From positions 62,001-126,000 of the forward strand of contig CBDHFT010000001.1 in assembly GCA_965262775.1 (NCBI GenBank): a stretch of DNA of 64,000 bases, read 5' to 3'. The DNA is from JASGCL01 sp965262775 (GTDB lineage: Bacteria; Pseudomonadota; Alphaproteobacteria; JASGCL01). The translations under genes were made by a program, and so were the position numbers. Positions 43,974-53,996 of this stretch are shown here, in pieces (position 1 is the stretch's first letter; the number at the start of each line of letters is the position of its first letter). Under the pieces are notes generated by a model. It worked only from the letters and a program-made list of their open reading frames with translations. It was not told the DNA's origin and did not search any database.

Positions 43974-45119
43974 ATGCCAAATCTTGCGCCGCGCATTGTT
44001 CTGGGATTGATGACGGGAACATCGGCTGATGGTATTGACCTGGGGGTTATAAAAACCGACGGCATAAAAATTTTTGAATTTGGTGCGCAGGGTTTTTTCC
44101 CTTACGACGCCGCCACCCGCCAGCAAATAAAAACTTGGTTTGGGCGTGACGACATTGACCCCGTTCATTCCGCGGCGGCGGATTTTATTACCCAATTGCA
44201 TGCAACCGCGGTTAAGGATTTTTTATCGCAACACCCCGCCTTGTCAAACGCCATCGATGCCGTTGGTTTTCATGGCCAAACTATTTATCATGCCCCCGAA
44301 AAAAAAATAACTTGCCAACTTGGCAATGGCGCAGATTTGGCCGCCACATTGCAATTACCCGTGGTGTGGCAATTTCGCCAACGCGACATCGCCCTGGGCG
44401 GGCAAGGCGCGCCCTTGATGCCGCTGGCCCATTGCGCGGTGGCCGATTATTTTCAACTACCCACGCCTTTGGCGTTTTGCAACATCGGCGGTGTTGCCAA
44501 TATTACATTTATCAAATCCTATCACCCACCGCAAAATGCCCCCTATGTTTGGGCGGGCGATGTTGGGCCTGGCAATGCCATGATAGACGATTATGCCCAA
44601 CAATATTTGAATCAACCCCAAGATAAAAATGGCGGCCTGGCGATGACGGGCATCGCCAATAAAAAATTGGTGGAGAAATGGTTGCGCCATGAATTCTTTG
44701 CCAAGCCTATTCCCAAATCGCTCGACCGCGATATGTTCAAGCAAATGGTTTTTTCCGACTTAACCGATTCGGACCATAAAAATAATCTTGCCACCCTCGC
44801 CCTTTTTACTGGCCAGGCTATCTTGCATGCTATCAAGGCCTTACCCTTTGTCCCAACGACCCTGCTGGTGGCGGGCGGCGGGCGGCATAACGCGGCGATA
44901 ATGAAGCACCTGGCGCAGGGCATAACCCAACAAAAAATAACATTGCAAAATTTGGATGACGCCACCGACAAAAAAATTGCTGACAACTTGGAAGCCTTTG
45001 GTTTTGCTTTTTTAACCGCGCGCGCCATGGCGGGCTTACCCTTAACCTTGCCCACCACCACGGGTATCGCCGCCCCGACGACGGGCGGGGTGTTAAGTCG
45101 CCCGCCAATCATTGCTTAA
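43974..45119 (+). CDS. anmK: Anhydro-N-acetylmuramic acid kinase
   Basis: AnmK phosphorylates and opens 1,6-anhydro-MurNAc to MurNAc-6-phosphate in cell-wall recycling. The ATP motif GLMTGTSADGIDLGVI begins at residue 12. GFHGQTIYHAP, DIALGGQGAPLMPLAHC, FCNIGGVANITF and DVGPGNAMIDDYAQ are family hallmarks. LLVAGGGRHNAAIM is near the end. At 381 residues it is of normal length. It lies 25 nt behind the dehydrogenase gene and could be cotranscribed. Confidence 0.95.
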   Translation: MPNLAPRIVLGLMTGTSADGIDLGVIKTDGIKIFEFGAQGFFPYDAATRQQIKTWFGRDDIDPVHSAAADFITQLHATAVKDFLSQHPALSNAIDAVGFHGQTIYHAPEKKITCQLGNGADLAATLQLPVVWQFRQRDIALGGQGAPLMPLAHCAVADYFQLPTPLAFCNIGGVANITFIKSYHPPQNAPYVWAGDVGPGNAMIDDYAQQYLNQPQDKNGGLAMTGIANKKLVEKWLRHEFFAKPIPKSLDRDMFKQMVFSDLTDSDHKNNLATLALFTGQAILHAIKALPFVPTTLLVAGGGRHNAAIMKHLAQGITQQKITLQNLDDATDKKIADNLEAFGFAFLTARAMAGLPLTLPTTTGIAAPTTGGVLSRPPIIA

Positions 45120-45180
45120 TATAAATATTATTACGCGGCGGGATAAGAAAAACAAAACCACAACAGCCACGCGAAAGAAA

Positions 45181-45210
45181 TTGACAAGCCTGTAAGCAAT
45201 TTCCTATAAT
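45181..45210 (+). promoter_or_regulatory. Consensus sigma-70 promoter of the TPR gene
   Basis: TTGACA (45181-45186) and TATAAT (45205-45210), both perfect, are 18 bp apart. Transcription would start near 45217. That makes the ATG at 45219 unlikely as an efficient start unless leaderless, and supports the ATG at 45285. Confidence 0.7.
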
Positions 45211-45284
45211 AAATTATAATGTTTTTCCAGGCCCATCTTTTTACACCGTTCCACCGTTGTAAAAAATCCCCCTCCCTCATTTTT

Positions 45285-46244
45285 ATGCAACCCAAAGACA
45301 ACGCAAGTTATAAACTACTTACCATATTAACCGTTACCATCGGTTTGCTCAACGCCGCGCCTGTTCACGCCGCGATTGGCGCCACGGTAAAAAATGATTC
45401 GGTGCAACCATCGCCCGCCGCGCCCGCCACCTGCGCAACCTTGATGGATAAATACAATCAAACCATTCAATCTGGCTCGCGCCAGCCCGCCAATGCCAAC
45501 CAAAATGAATTGCGTTATGCCTATTGGGGGCGCGCCAATTGCAATTATCGCTTGGGGCGTTTTCAACAATCGCTTGATGACCTTAATTTCATGTTGGATA
45601 AAAATTGGGTGGGCAAATATGACCTAGCCGATTTTTATAACAACCGCGGCAATGTGTTTTTTAAATTAAAAAATTATAACCAAGCCATCGCCAATTACAC
45701 CCTTGCCATCAATGGCGATAAAAAAGCCAAGGCACTTTTTTACCTTAACCGTGGCAACAGTTATCAGGTCATGGGTGATTACGAAAAGGCTTTGAAGGAT
45801 TATAACCAAGGCCTTACCCTGGCCCCCAACCAGGCCGACATCTATGCCAACCGTGGTAATATATATCTCAACAACGAACAAAACGATCTTGCCTGGGCCG
45901 ATTATACCAAGGCTTTGAATTTGGGTAATTTGCAAGGCCTGGCCCCCGCAACCATTTATCTTTATCGCGGCATTGCGGGTGCGGCGTTGAATAAGCGCGA
46001 GGACGCGCTGAATGACTTCAACCGCTCGCTGGGGCTGGATCAAAAAAATCCTGATACCTATGTCGAGCGCGGTAAGTTGCTAATAAAAATGAATAAGACA
46101 AGCGAAGCGGTTGACGATTTTAGCAAAGCTATTGAGTTAGATAAAGCCCTCCTCATCGCTTATCAATTACGTGGCCTGGCCAAAAAATCCTTGGGCTTAA
46201 ACGGCCAAGACGATTTGGAAACCGCCCAAAAATTAAAAAATTAA
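45285..46244 (+). CDS. Periplasmic TPR-repeat protein
   Basis: A signal peptide (YKLLTILTVTIGLLNAAPVHA, cut before AIGA) leads into a helical solenoid of about six TPR units, for example YNNRGNVFFKLKNYNQAIANY, FYLNRGNSYQVMGDYEKALKDY, IYANRGNIYLNNEQNDLAWADY and TYVERGKLLIKMNKTSEAVDDF. TPR proteins are scaffolds for other proteins, and no partner is evident. I start at ATG 45285 for a proper signal peptide; an upstream ATG at 45219 lies almost on the predicted transcription start. No Shine-Dalgarno sequence is clear. Confidence 0.82.
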   Translation: MQPKDNASYKLLTILTVTIGLLNAAPVHAAIGATVKNDSVQPSPAAPATCATLMDKYNQTIQSGSRQPANANQNELRYAYWGRANCNYRLGRFQQSLDDLNFMLDKNWVGKYDLADFYNNRGNVFFKLKNYNQAIANYTLAINGDKKAKALFYLNRGNSYQVMGDYEKALKDYNQGLTLAPNQADIYANRGNIYLNNEQNDLAWADYTKALNLGNLQGLAPATIYLYRGIAGAALNKREDALNDFNRSLGLDQKNPDTYVERGKLLIKMNKTSEAVDDFSKAIELDKALLIAYQLRGLAKKSLGLNGQDDLETAQKLKN

Positions 46245-46632
46245 CCTATTGCGCCGCGGTTATTTTTTGAACCGCACCTGGCACTGGCGACGGCGATACA
46301 AACACAGCCATTCTATTTTTTGTTGCCATGGATAAATAATTCATGGAAAAAATTCGCTTGATAGTTTTTTATTATTTTTATTTCATTACTAAATCATTGT
46401 TAGCAAATTATTTTCGCTTCAAAAATAATTTTTTTATTGTTTTGTTTTTTAAAAAGCAGTAGCTTCATTTTTGGTAAAGAACGCCCCGCGCGGTTTTTTA
46501 CAAAAAAATATAGCAATATAATGGCGCAAAAATTGCATGAGGCAATGCTCGTGATTATCGTTTTTGTTGAAAATTGTTCTCTTGCAATAATTAGGGAACA
46601 GATTCAGTAAGCAAGAAGAAAGTGGACACAAC
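46245..46632. other. Gene-free AT-rich spacer with a hairpin
   Basis: No gene is seen in these 388 bases. A perfect AT-only inverted repeat AAATTATTTT (46405-46414) and AAAATAATTT (46422-46431) with a 7-nt loop is followed by T-rich DNA. It could be a weak terminator for the TPR gene or an operator for the secretion genes downstream. A GC-rich stem GCGGTT/AACCGC lies just after the TPR stop, without a T run. Confidence 0.4.
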
Positions 46633-47955
46633 ATGCAAATGCCGACATTCGACCCGAATATGGTGCGCCCCAAGACCGCGGGGCGCGACACCAATATTAT
46701 ATTTGGCACCCTGACCATTGTTGCGGGGTTGCTTGGGTTTTTTATTTGGGCGATGTTTTCGCCATTGCACGAAGGCGTGGTGGCGCAAGGTAGCGTGGTG
46801 GTGGAAGGGCAAAGAAAAGTTGTCCAACATTTGGAGGGCGGCATTATTAAACGTATTTTAGTAAAAGAAGGCGACCAAGTAAAAATTGATGACGTGTTGG
46901 TGGAGATGGAAGGAACGCAAAGCCGTAGCAATTTCGATATTGTCACCGCCCGTTATTATGCTTCTTTGGCCCAGTTGACACGGTTGGAGGCTATTTTTAA
47001 CAACCAAGAAGAATTGATTTTCCCACAAGAATTGCTGGATGCCGCCAAGAACGACAACAAATTAAATGTTATTTTGAACGGGCAAAAAGAAATTTTTCAA
47101 GCCTACAAAGAGCAATTCAACAATCAAAGAAAGATTTATCAACAAAGGCTTAATGGGCTTATGGACCAACAGCAAGCCAAATTATCCTACCTTGGCGGTA
47201 TTAAAAAAGAATTGACCAATTTACAAATTTTAGAAAAAGATAGGCTTGTCGACCATGCCACGGTTATTGCACGCCAACGCGATTACGAAGAAACCAACGC
47301 CGAAGTTAATCGCTTGGGGTCCGATATTGCCTCAACCCGCCTAACCCTGTCGCAATTAAAAATCGACAGTTTAGAAAAAAATTCACGCGAAACGGCCGAT
47401 GCGCGCAAAGAATTAAATGATTTAAAATTACAAAAAGATAATTTGCAGGATGTGGTGAACCGTATCGACGTGCGGTCGCCCGTTGCTGGAAAAATATTAC
47501 GCATGGGCGTAACGGGCGCGGGGCAAGTGGTGCCCTCTGGCGGTGCCTTGATGGAAATTGTGCCCATCGACGATAAATTGGTTATTCACGCCATGATACC
47601 CGCCAACGATAGGCCTGGGTTGGTAGTAGGGCAAAAAGTTCGCGTTAGTTTTCCCTCGCTCCAGGCACGCGTCTTGCCCACCATTTATGGAACATTGGAT
47701 GTTATTTCGGCGGATATTTTGCAAAACCCCAACGCCACCCCCACAACCAGCGTCCAAGCCAATAAGTTAAACCCAACAAGTTTTTACAGCGCGGTGGTAA
47801 GCGTCAGCCCCGAAGAATTAAAAAAGACAGGCAATGAATCTATCGAGCCAGGGATGCCCGCCACCGTGATGATAGAGGGCAAAGAACGCACCCCCATGGT
47901 TTACTTTCTAAAACCATTTAGCGGCCTGTGGGATAAAGCCTTCATTGAAAAATAA
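46633..47955 (+). CDS. HlyD-family type I secretion adaptor
   Basis: This membrane-fusion protein bridges the inner-membrane ABC exporter and the outer-membrane channel. One N-terminal helix (IIFGTLTIVAGLLGFFIWAMF, about 23-43) is followed by the lipoyl half-motif EGVVAQGSVVVEGQRKVVQHLEGGII, a long coiled coil (about 110-285) and the second half VVNRIDVRSPVAGKILRMGV, ending in a beta-barrel domain. At 440 residues this is the PrtE/HlyD (type I secretion) size. Two TolC-type genes follow; the matching ABC gene is probably the one at 22-24.7 kb. Confidence 0.93.
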   Translation: MQMPTFDPNMVRPKTAGRDTNIIFGTLTIVAGLLGFFIWAMFSPLHEGVVAQGSVVVEGQRKVVQHLEGGIIKRILVKEGDQVKIDDVLVEMEGTQSRSNFDIVTARYYASLAQLTRLEAIFNNQEELIFPQELLDAAKNDNKLNVILNGQKEIFQAYKEQFNNQRKIYQQRLNGLMDQQQAKLSYLGGIKKELTNLQILEKDRLVDHATVIARQRDYEETNAEVNRLGSDIASTRLTLSQLKIDSLEKNSRETADARKELNDLKLQKDNLQDVVNRIDVRSPVAGKILRMGVTGAGQVVPSGGALMEIVPIDDKLVIHAMIPANDRPGLVVGQKVRVSFPSLQARVLPTIYGTLDVISADILQNPNATPTTSVQANKLNPTSFYSAVVSVSPEELKKTGNESIEPGMPATVMIEGKERTPMVYFLKPFSGLWDKAFIEK

Positions 47956-48019
47956 CATAGCAAACAGATTATTGAAAAAATTATAAGCGAGAATTTATTA
48001 AGGGGAGACTTATAGGGAC

Positions 48020-49525
48020 ATGATAGGGCGGACATATTATCGAAAAAAAATATTATTGGCGAGCGGCCTGATGACAGGGTTGGTGGCGGCGATGCTTGTT
48101 GTGTCGCCATGCGCCGCGCAACAAAACCCACAACAAAACCCACAACAAATCCCACAACAAATCCCATCTGCCGAATCTGCCGCCCTTAACATTGCCGCCA
48201 ATCCCAAGCCTATTACCGTTTATGATTTCGCCGCCGCGCTCAATGATGCCAAAAATAATGACCCACGCATTGCCGCCGCCGAACAAAATATCGTTGCACA
48301 AAATGCCGCCAGCAATATAAAAAAAATGTCGGCCTGGCCGCAAATATCGGCCACAGCCTACATCGGCTATTATGACCAAAGAAAATTCCAACAGGTCCCA
48401 GGTTATGCTATCTTCAATGGTCAACGCACTCCCTTCGGCACCAGAGCTGGGGTTGTAACTAGCTTTGGTTTAATTAGATACGCCAACCTTGCCGCCAACC
48501 AAGAGATTATAAATTTTGGCCGCCGCCAAGCCGACGAAGCCATTAGCGACAGCCAAGCACGCATGGCGCAATGGCAAAAAAAACAGGTCATGTATCAAAT
48601 AATCAGCGATGTTGCCGACAATTATATCGGTTGCGCCACCGCCAATGAAGTTAAAAAAACCAAAGAATATTACCTTGCTAGTTTGCGCGGTATTTATGAC
48701 GAGGTGAAAAAAAAATATGATTTAAACACCGAAACCATCACCAACCTTAATTTGGTTGCCGTTAATTATCGCGATGCCAGCAATGAATTGTTATTGCAAA
48801 AGCAACAGGTTGCTGTCACTTGCCGAAAATTATTACGGTTGATTGCCGACCCGTCGCAAGATAACACCTATTACCAAAAGCTGATGGACAATCTATCCCT
48901 GGCTAGCATTGATAACTATCAAAAATTAATTCCTGATAATTTTGAAGATTTCAAAAACACCGTTTGGAATAAAAATCCCGATGTAGCCATTGCACAAGAA
49001 AACCTTAATATCAGCCAAAAAACAAAAGAATTATCCGCCGCCAATTTGTTGCCGACCGTCAGTTGGAATGCCAAGGTCGATCAATTGTCGACCCCCAATG
49101 TACAAACCCCCGACAGCCTGGTCACGGGCGGACTTATTAGAAACGATGTCGTGAATTTGACGGTTAATTACCAACAAAATATTCCACAAAATATATTTCA
49201 ATTGGCGGCAAGCGGCCATAACCTTGCCCAACAACAATATCTTACCGATTATCAACTGCAAACCATTACCAACCAATTGCTTGGCCTGTGGCAAAATTAT
49301 CAGGCGAAGAAACAATCCTTGCCCTTGGTCGCCCAATCGTTGCGCGACCAAATGACAATGCTAACGGGGGCGGAAAAACAATATCGGCTTGGGGTTATTC
49401 CCCTTTCTGCCTACCTGCAACAGCGGCAAGAATTCTTAAGCACCATGATTCAATATCACCAATTGCATCAAGCACAATTGGCGACCAGCCTATCATTGTT
49501 AACGTATTTGGAGGATTGGTCATGA
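48020..49525 (+). CDS. TolC-family outer membrane channel protein, first copy
   Basis: After a signal peptide (LLASGLMTGLVAAMLVVSPCAA) comes a Gln/Pro-rich linker made of four 12-bp repeats, then the two-fold TolC repeat: AALNDAKNNDPRIAAAEQNI and SNIKKMSAWPQISATAY in the first half, NPDVAIAQENLNISQKTKELSAANLLPTVSW in pieces in the second. Long helices and sparse beta strands fit a trimeric channel-tunnel for type I secretion or efflux. Its stop overlaps the next tolC start (ATGA), so the two are translationally coupled. Having two paralogues side by side is unusual. Confidence 0.9.
   Translation: MIGRTYYRKKILLASGLMTGLVAAMLVVSPCAAQQNPQQNPQQIPQQIPSAESAALNIAANPKPITVYDFAAALNDAKNNDPRIAAAEQNIVAQNAASNIKKMSAWPQISATAYIGYYDQRKFQQVPGYAIFNGQRTPFGTRAGVVTSFGLIRYANLAANQEIINFGRRQADEAISDSQARMAQWQKKQVMYQIISDVADNYIGCATANEVKKTKEYYLASLRGIYDEVKKKYDLNTETITNLNLVAVNYRDASNELLLQKQQVAVTCRKLLRLIADPSQDNTYYQKLMDNLSLASIDNYQKLIPDNFEDFKNTVWNKNPDVAIAQENLNISQKTKELSAANLLPTVSWNAKVDQLSTPNVQTPDSLVTGGLIRNDVVNLTVNYQQNIPQNIFQLAASGHNLAQQQYLTDYQLQTITNQLLGLWQNYQAKKQSLPLVAQSLRDQMTMLTGAEKQYRLGVIPLSAYLQQRQEFLSTMIQYHQLHQAQLATSLSLLTYLEDWS
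48119..48166 (+). repeat. Four 12-bp tandem repeats inside the first tolC-like gene
   Basis: Four copies of CAACAAAACCCA or CAACAAATCCCA encode Q-Q-N-P, Q-Q-N-P, Q-Q-I-P, Q-Q-I-P right after the predicted signal cleavage site. Since the unit is 12 bp, changes in copy number would keep the reading frame. Confidence 0.85.
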
Positions 49526-50883
49526 AGCGCAAATCCCTTCTGCTTTTATCCTTAACTTGTTGCTTGCCATTGTTGCTGGCATCAACCGCGCCCGCGCAAG
49601 ATATGCCCGCCGCCGCACCCCAAGAAAATGTTGCCGACAATGCTTTGCCATTCAACGCCGATGCCGCCAACCAAAATACCGCTTCGCTTTTCACTTTGCG
49701 CGATGCCCTCACCGCCGCCCTTGGCTATGACCCGCGTATTAAGGCGGCGCGTGAAAGTGTTAAGGCCGCCGAAGCTGCCCTCGGCGGCACCCGTGCGGCC
49801 CGCTTGCCACAAATTAATCTAAGCAACAGTTATGGCAAAACCTTTGCCACGGTGGATGGTGTTGAACAGGGTTATTCGGGGCACCAATATTCGGCAAACC
49901 TAAATGTCAGCGCGCCCATCCTTACCTTTGGCCGCCAAGAAGCGTCAGAAAAATTAGCCGCCAGCCAATTGGAATCGGCCAAGTTAGATTTCCAACAAAA
50001 AACATCAACCGTTTTCGACGATGTGGCCCAAGCCTATTGCGGGTTATTTTTCACCCAGCAGGTTTATCGTTTAAAGTTAGAAAATAAAAAATTGCTGGAG
50101 AATCAATTAATCGATGCCACCAAACGTTTTGACCGCGAAGCCATCACCATCACCGAATTGCTTGCGGTGCGAACCAGGTTGAACAACAGCAACGTCGAAT
50201 TGCTGGACGCCGCCTCTGGCTACCTTGCTCAGAAACAAAAATTTGCCAGCCTGATAGGTCGCACCGATATTGACAACCTCAGCCTTGCCTCGGCCAATGA
50301 ATTCTTGCAACCTTTGCCCGCCAATATAGAGGATGCAAAACAATTGTTTTTGACAAGTTCGCCCAATATAAAACAAGGGGAACAAGCTATCATCCGCGCC
50401 CAAACCGAAATTGAAAGCTCGCGGGCAAATTTTTTTCCTAAGCTTGACCTGCAAGGCGGGGTGAGCCGTAGTATTGCCAATCAAGAAATCACCGACCAAC
50501 AATATGCCACCCTTAACATGAGCATGGTGCTGGCCAGCGGCGGTTCGGGGTTGCTTGACCAGACAAGGTTGGTGGCGCAACTCAAACGCGCCCGTTATAA
50601 CCAGATAGAGGAAAAAAATAATTTGCTAGACGATTTGCAAAACCGTTGGCAAAATTATCAAAGTTATATTCAAATCAGCAACCAACGCGCCAACAACATA
50701 AAGCAATATAACAAAATATATTTGGATTCCTTGCGCTCTTTATCTTTGGGGCAAAGCACCCTAACCCAGGTTATTGACGTGCGGCAAAAATTGCTGGAAC
50801 AATATATCAATTACGCCAGCGCGGTTAATTCGCGCGTTATTTATGGTTTGGGCATCGCCAATAATTTAGGATTTATTAGATAA
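49522..50883 (+). CDS. TolC-family outer membrane channel protein, second copy
   Basis: I start at ATG 49522, which overlaps the previous stop by 4 nt and has GGAGG 7 nt upstream. It opens with a signal peptide (MKRKSLLLLSLTCCLPLLLA). The mature part has ALTAALGYDPRIKAARESVKAAEAALGGTRAARLPQINL in pieces, and a second repeat IKQGEQAIIRAQTEIESSRANFFPKLDLQG in pieces, as in TolC. At 453 residues it is of usual length. An in-frame open stretch back to 49288 overlaps the first copy and is not coding. The pair may form mixed trimers or serve different exporters. Confidence 0.9.
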   Translation: MKRKSLLLLSLTCCLPLLLASTAPAQDMPAAAPQENVADNALPFNADAANQNTASLFTLRDALTAALGYDPRIKAARESVKAAEAALGGTRAARLPQINLSNSYGKTFATVDGVEQGYSGHQYSANLNVSAPILTFGRQEASEKLAASQLESAKLDFQQKTSTVFDDVAQAYCGLFFTQQVYRLKLENKKLLENQLIDATKRFDREAITITELLAVRTRLNNSNVELLDAASGYLAQKQKFASLIGRTDIDNLSLASANEFLQPLPANIEDAKQLFLTSSPNIKQGEQAIIRAQTEIESSRANFFPKLDLQGGVSRSIANQEITDQQYATLNMSMVLASGGSGLLDQTRLVAQLKRARYNQIEEKNNLLDDLQNRWQNYQSYIQISNQRANNIKQYNKIYLDSLRSLSLGQSTLTQVIDVRQKLLEQYINYASAVNSRVIYGLGIANNLGFIR

Positions 50884-50921
50884 ATCCAAACAAAATATTT
50901 TATCTTGTCTGATTTTTTTGT

Positions 50922-52235
50922 CTAAGCCTGGCTTGGTTTTTCTTTTGCAATAGTTTGATTTTTGGGCATGGTGCTTAACAACAACAACGCCGCGATGAAT
51001 AAAAAAACGGGCGGCAAAAAAACATTATTCTCAAGCACGCCAAACAACCCACCCAAAAAAATAGCCGACAGCCCGCGCGCCAAACTTTGTAGCGATTGTG
51101 CCAAGCCCAAGGTTGCCCCCTGATGTTGCGCGGGGGTATGTTGGCTTAAAGCCCCATTTAAAGCAGGCTGATAAAGGCTGAAGGCAAGGGCAATCATCGA
51201 CACCGCCCCTTTCAAAAAATGACCATCGGGCGAAAATACTGGCAAATAATTTAACAACAAAAACGCCGCAATCAACAGGCAAAGCCCCAATTGCATCACG
51301 CGATATTCACCCAAGCGTTTCACCACGGGGCGTATCAAACCACCCTGCACGATAATAACCACCACCCCTATCGTGGCAAAGATATAGCTGATGTCCTTCG
51401 CCGTGTAATCAAAATTCGCCTGGCCCCAAATGGCAAACACCGCTTCAAGCGTGGAAAAGCCAGCCTGGCCCAAGAATATCAACAACAAATAACGGGCTAT
51501 GGTTTTGTCGCGCCACATGGGTGAAAAAAACACCGCCAATAATTTTTGATGAAGCCTTTCGCGCGGGGGCAGGCTGCGCCCTGGCGCAATGTAAATATCA
51601 TCCAACCTTGTCTGCACCGCGGCCTTGTTGGCGGGCAAAAACCAAATACCCACCACCGCCATGATGGCGGTAATAAGCCCCGCCACCATGATAGGAAATT
51701 GATGGCTGTTGGGCAAAATCTGAATCAAAAAAGCAATGCCCTGACCAATGAAGGGCAGGGCTATCATCTTGGTTTGGGTGTCGGCATCTATCAATATACC
51801 GCCGATAGCAGGCCCCATGGCAAAGCCAATGCCAAAGGTTGCGCCCAACATGCCAAGGGCGGCGGTGCGATTTTTTTTGGTGGTGAGGTCGGCTATCCAC
51901 GATTGCACCACGCTCATCCAACCCGCCAACACGCCCGAAACAATCCGCGACAGCAACACCATCCATAACAAATGGGAAAAGGCCATCCAAATATAATTCA
52001 TCGCGGATAAAAACAGCAGGCTTAGCAAAATTGTTTTGCGCCCATAACGGTCGGACAACCCGCCCCAAAATGGTGCAAACACAAAACTGGTTAGGGCAAA
52101 AATGCCCGAGATATTGGTGACCGTCAGGTTGCTGCCGCCTTGCTCCTTAATCAAAAACGGCAGGATGGGTAGTATCATGCTAAAGGCAAGCAGTTCCAAC
52201 AAAACAACCAACAGCAAAGGGATAGTTTTTTTCAT
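50922..52235 (-). CDS. MFS drug/metabolite exporter (TetA/DHA1-like)
   Basis: The 437-residue protein has 12 hydrophobic helices. Motif A after helix 2 reads FAPFWGGLSDRYGRKTILL, and the antiporter-type motif in helix 5 reads LGMLGATFGIGFAMGPAIGGIL, which together mark the DHA1 drug:H+ antiporter group (Tet(A)-like). The real substrate is unknown. It faces the tolC genes tail to tail, with 38 bp between the stops. Confidence 0.88.
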   Translation of the reverse strand: MKKTIPLLLVVLLELLAFSMILPILPFLIKEQGGSNLTVTNISGIFALTSFVFAPFWGGLSDRYGRKTILLSLLFLSAMNYIWMAFSHLLWMVLLSRIVSGVLAGWMSVVQSWIADLTTKKNRTAALGMLGATFGIGFAMGPAIGGILIDADTQTKMIALPFIGQGIAFLIQILPNSHQFPIMVAGLITAIMAVVGIWFLPANKAAVQTRLDDIYIAPGRSLPPRERLHQKLLAVFFSPMWRDKTIARYLLLIFLGQAGFSTLEAVFAIWGQANFDYTAKDISYIFATIGVVVIIVQGGLIRPVVKRLGEYRVMQLGLCLLIAAFLLLNYLPVFSPDGHFLKGAVSMIALAFSLYQPALNGALSQHTPAQHQGATLGLAQSLQSLARGLSAIFLGGLFGVLENNVFLPPVFLFIAALLLLSTMPKNQTIAKEKPSQA

Positions 52236-52304
52236 ATTTTTTTATTCACATTATTCATTGACTGGTGCTCAATAATTATTCATTGGCGTTATTACTGGGA
52301 ATTA

Positions 52305-53963
52305 TTACTGGGCGCGCTTTCCCATATTGAATAGATGAAAACTTTTACTATAAAACCATAGGGCTGGCATGTAATAAACCGCCGAACCAACCATGGCTAG
52401 CACCACCATCAACCAATTGCTAGTCCACATCCGACTTGCTTGCAACCCCGCAATATAATCCATCATATCGGGCAAGAATTTGTAAAAAGCCAGCAACGGT
52501 AAATTCAACAACAACAACAACAACAATGGCCACCAAAAATGCCAACGCCATGGCAATGCCCCTTGCGCAAATAAAATAACCACAAACACCGTGGTAACAA
52601 ACGCCGCGGCTATCAACGATGCCATGGCAATGCCTTGCTCGGCCATGTTCATATCCCTGGTGAATAAAAATGCCGTCACGCCATTGATGACAAATGACAA
52701 CAGGGTAATACGCACGGGGGTTTTGGTATCGCCCTTGGAATAAAAATAAGGCTGAAATACTTTGTTAAGAATATAAAACGGCAGGGCCAGGGCAAACATG
52801 TTCAAGGCGCTGGCGGTGCGCGCACTGGCTAATTCATCAAACGCCCCACGTTGAAACATGAATGAAATGAAATAAGAACTCAAAAAATGCAATGCCAAAG
52901 CACATGGCAGGGTAAAGGCCAAACCCAAACACATACCCTGTTGCAACAAATGGCTTAGGCTTTTCTGCCCTGCCTTCCCATCATGTTGCGCCGCCGAAAA
53001 ACGTTGCAACAACACAATGCCCAGCGCAATACCAATCACCCCCAGGGGCAATTGAATCAAACGGTCGGCATAGAACAAATGGGTTACCGCCCCCACCCCT
53101 ATGGTTGTGGCTATCATATCGCTGACCAGGGAATTTAATTGTTGCCCGCCCGCGCCCAGCATCGACGGTGCCATGGTGCGTAATAATTTTTTTTCTTCGG
53201 CGGGGAATTGCCGATTGATTATTTGTTGCCGATTTTTTTGCCACAGGCGCGCATGGTTAGCATGATGCAAATAATCGGGATAAAGCCTCTTCACCCCCAC
53301 CCATAGATACCATGCTTGCCACAAACCCGAAATAATAATTGCCGCGCATAATATTTTGCCCGCCATAAAGGGGCTGACAATATTTTTATACCCGCCCCAC
53401 CAACCCAACATAATAGCTAAGGCCGCGCCAATCAGACAAATATTCAAAAAACTTGCCGCCAAACTGCCACGCCAAAAAAGCCCATGGCTTTGTAAAATAC
53501 CCGCAAACAATGCCGTCAAAGACATGGCAAGTAGGTAAGGAAAAGATATACGGCCAAATGTTATCAACATGTCCAAATGGGCGGCATCGGCGCGAAAACC
53601 CGGTGCCACCAGCCACATAATTTTTGGCATGAACAACAGGACTAATAAAGTAAAAACCAACAGAAATAAAAAAAGTTTGATAGCGACGCCGCTGGCAAAA
53701 TCGATGGCTTTGTTTTTATTATTCTTTTGTTTTTTTCTTAAAGAAACAAACATCGGCACGAAGGAGGCTGAAAAGGCCCCCTCCGCAAACAATGACCGAA
53801 AAATATTAGGAAAACGAAAGGCGATTAAAAAAGCATCCATGATAGGGCTGGCGCCAAGCATAGCAGAAAGAGCAATATCGCGCAGGAAGCCAAGGACGCG
53901 GCTAATCATCGTCATGCTGCCAACCTTTAGCAACGGGTTTAGTAGCTGCTGGATTCTCATCAT
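52305..53963 (-). CDS. murJ: Lipid II flippase MurJ
   Basis: MurJ (MviN) flips lipid II across the inner membrane. The N-terminal KVGSMTMISRVLGFLRDIALSAMLGASPIMDAFLIAFRFPN in pieces is diagnostic, with the conserved Arg residues of the central cavity, then about 14 helices. FAEGAFSASFVPMF and the second-lobe APSMLGAGGQQLNSLVSDMIAT are present. At 552 residues it is slightly longer than usual. It lies 33 nt after the hisN-like gene on the same strand. In many alphaproteobacteria murJ adjoins trpS; here trpS is 9 kb away. Confidence 0.94.
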   Translation of the reverse strand: MMRIQQLLNPLLKVGSMTMISRVLGFLRDIALSAMLGASPIMDAFLIAFRFPNIFRSLFAEGAFSASFVPMFVSLRKKQKNNKNKAIDFASGVAIKLFLFLLVFTLLVLLFMPKIMWLVAPGFRADAAHLDMLITFGRISFPYLLAMSLTALFAGILQSHGLFWRGSLAASFLNICLIGAALAIMLGWWGGYKNIVSPFMAGKILCAAIIISGLWQAWYLWVGVKRLYPDYLHHANHARLWQKNRQQIINRQFPAEEKKLLRTMAPSMLGAGGQQLNSLVSDMIATTIGVGAVTHLFYADRLIQLPLGVIGIALGIVLLQRFSAAQHDGKAGQKSLSHLLQQGMCLGLAFTLPCALALHFLSSYFISFMFQRGAFDELASARTASALNMFALALPFYILNKVFQPYFYSKGDTKTPVRITLLSFVINGVTAFLFTRDMNMAEQGIAMASLIAAAFVTTVFVVILFAQGALPWRWHFWWPLLLLLLLNLPLLAFYKFLPDMMDYIAGLQASRMWTSNWLMVVLAMVGSAVYYMPALWFYSKSFHLFNMGKRAQ

Positions 53964-53996
53964 GATTTTTTTATAAGGCTAGTAAGCCAAGCTGTA

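Noticed and set aside
49288..49521. Upstream extension of the second TolC gene
   Set aside because: It overlaps the first TolC gene in another frame; ATG 49522 has a ribosome binding site and a proper signal peptide.
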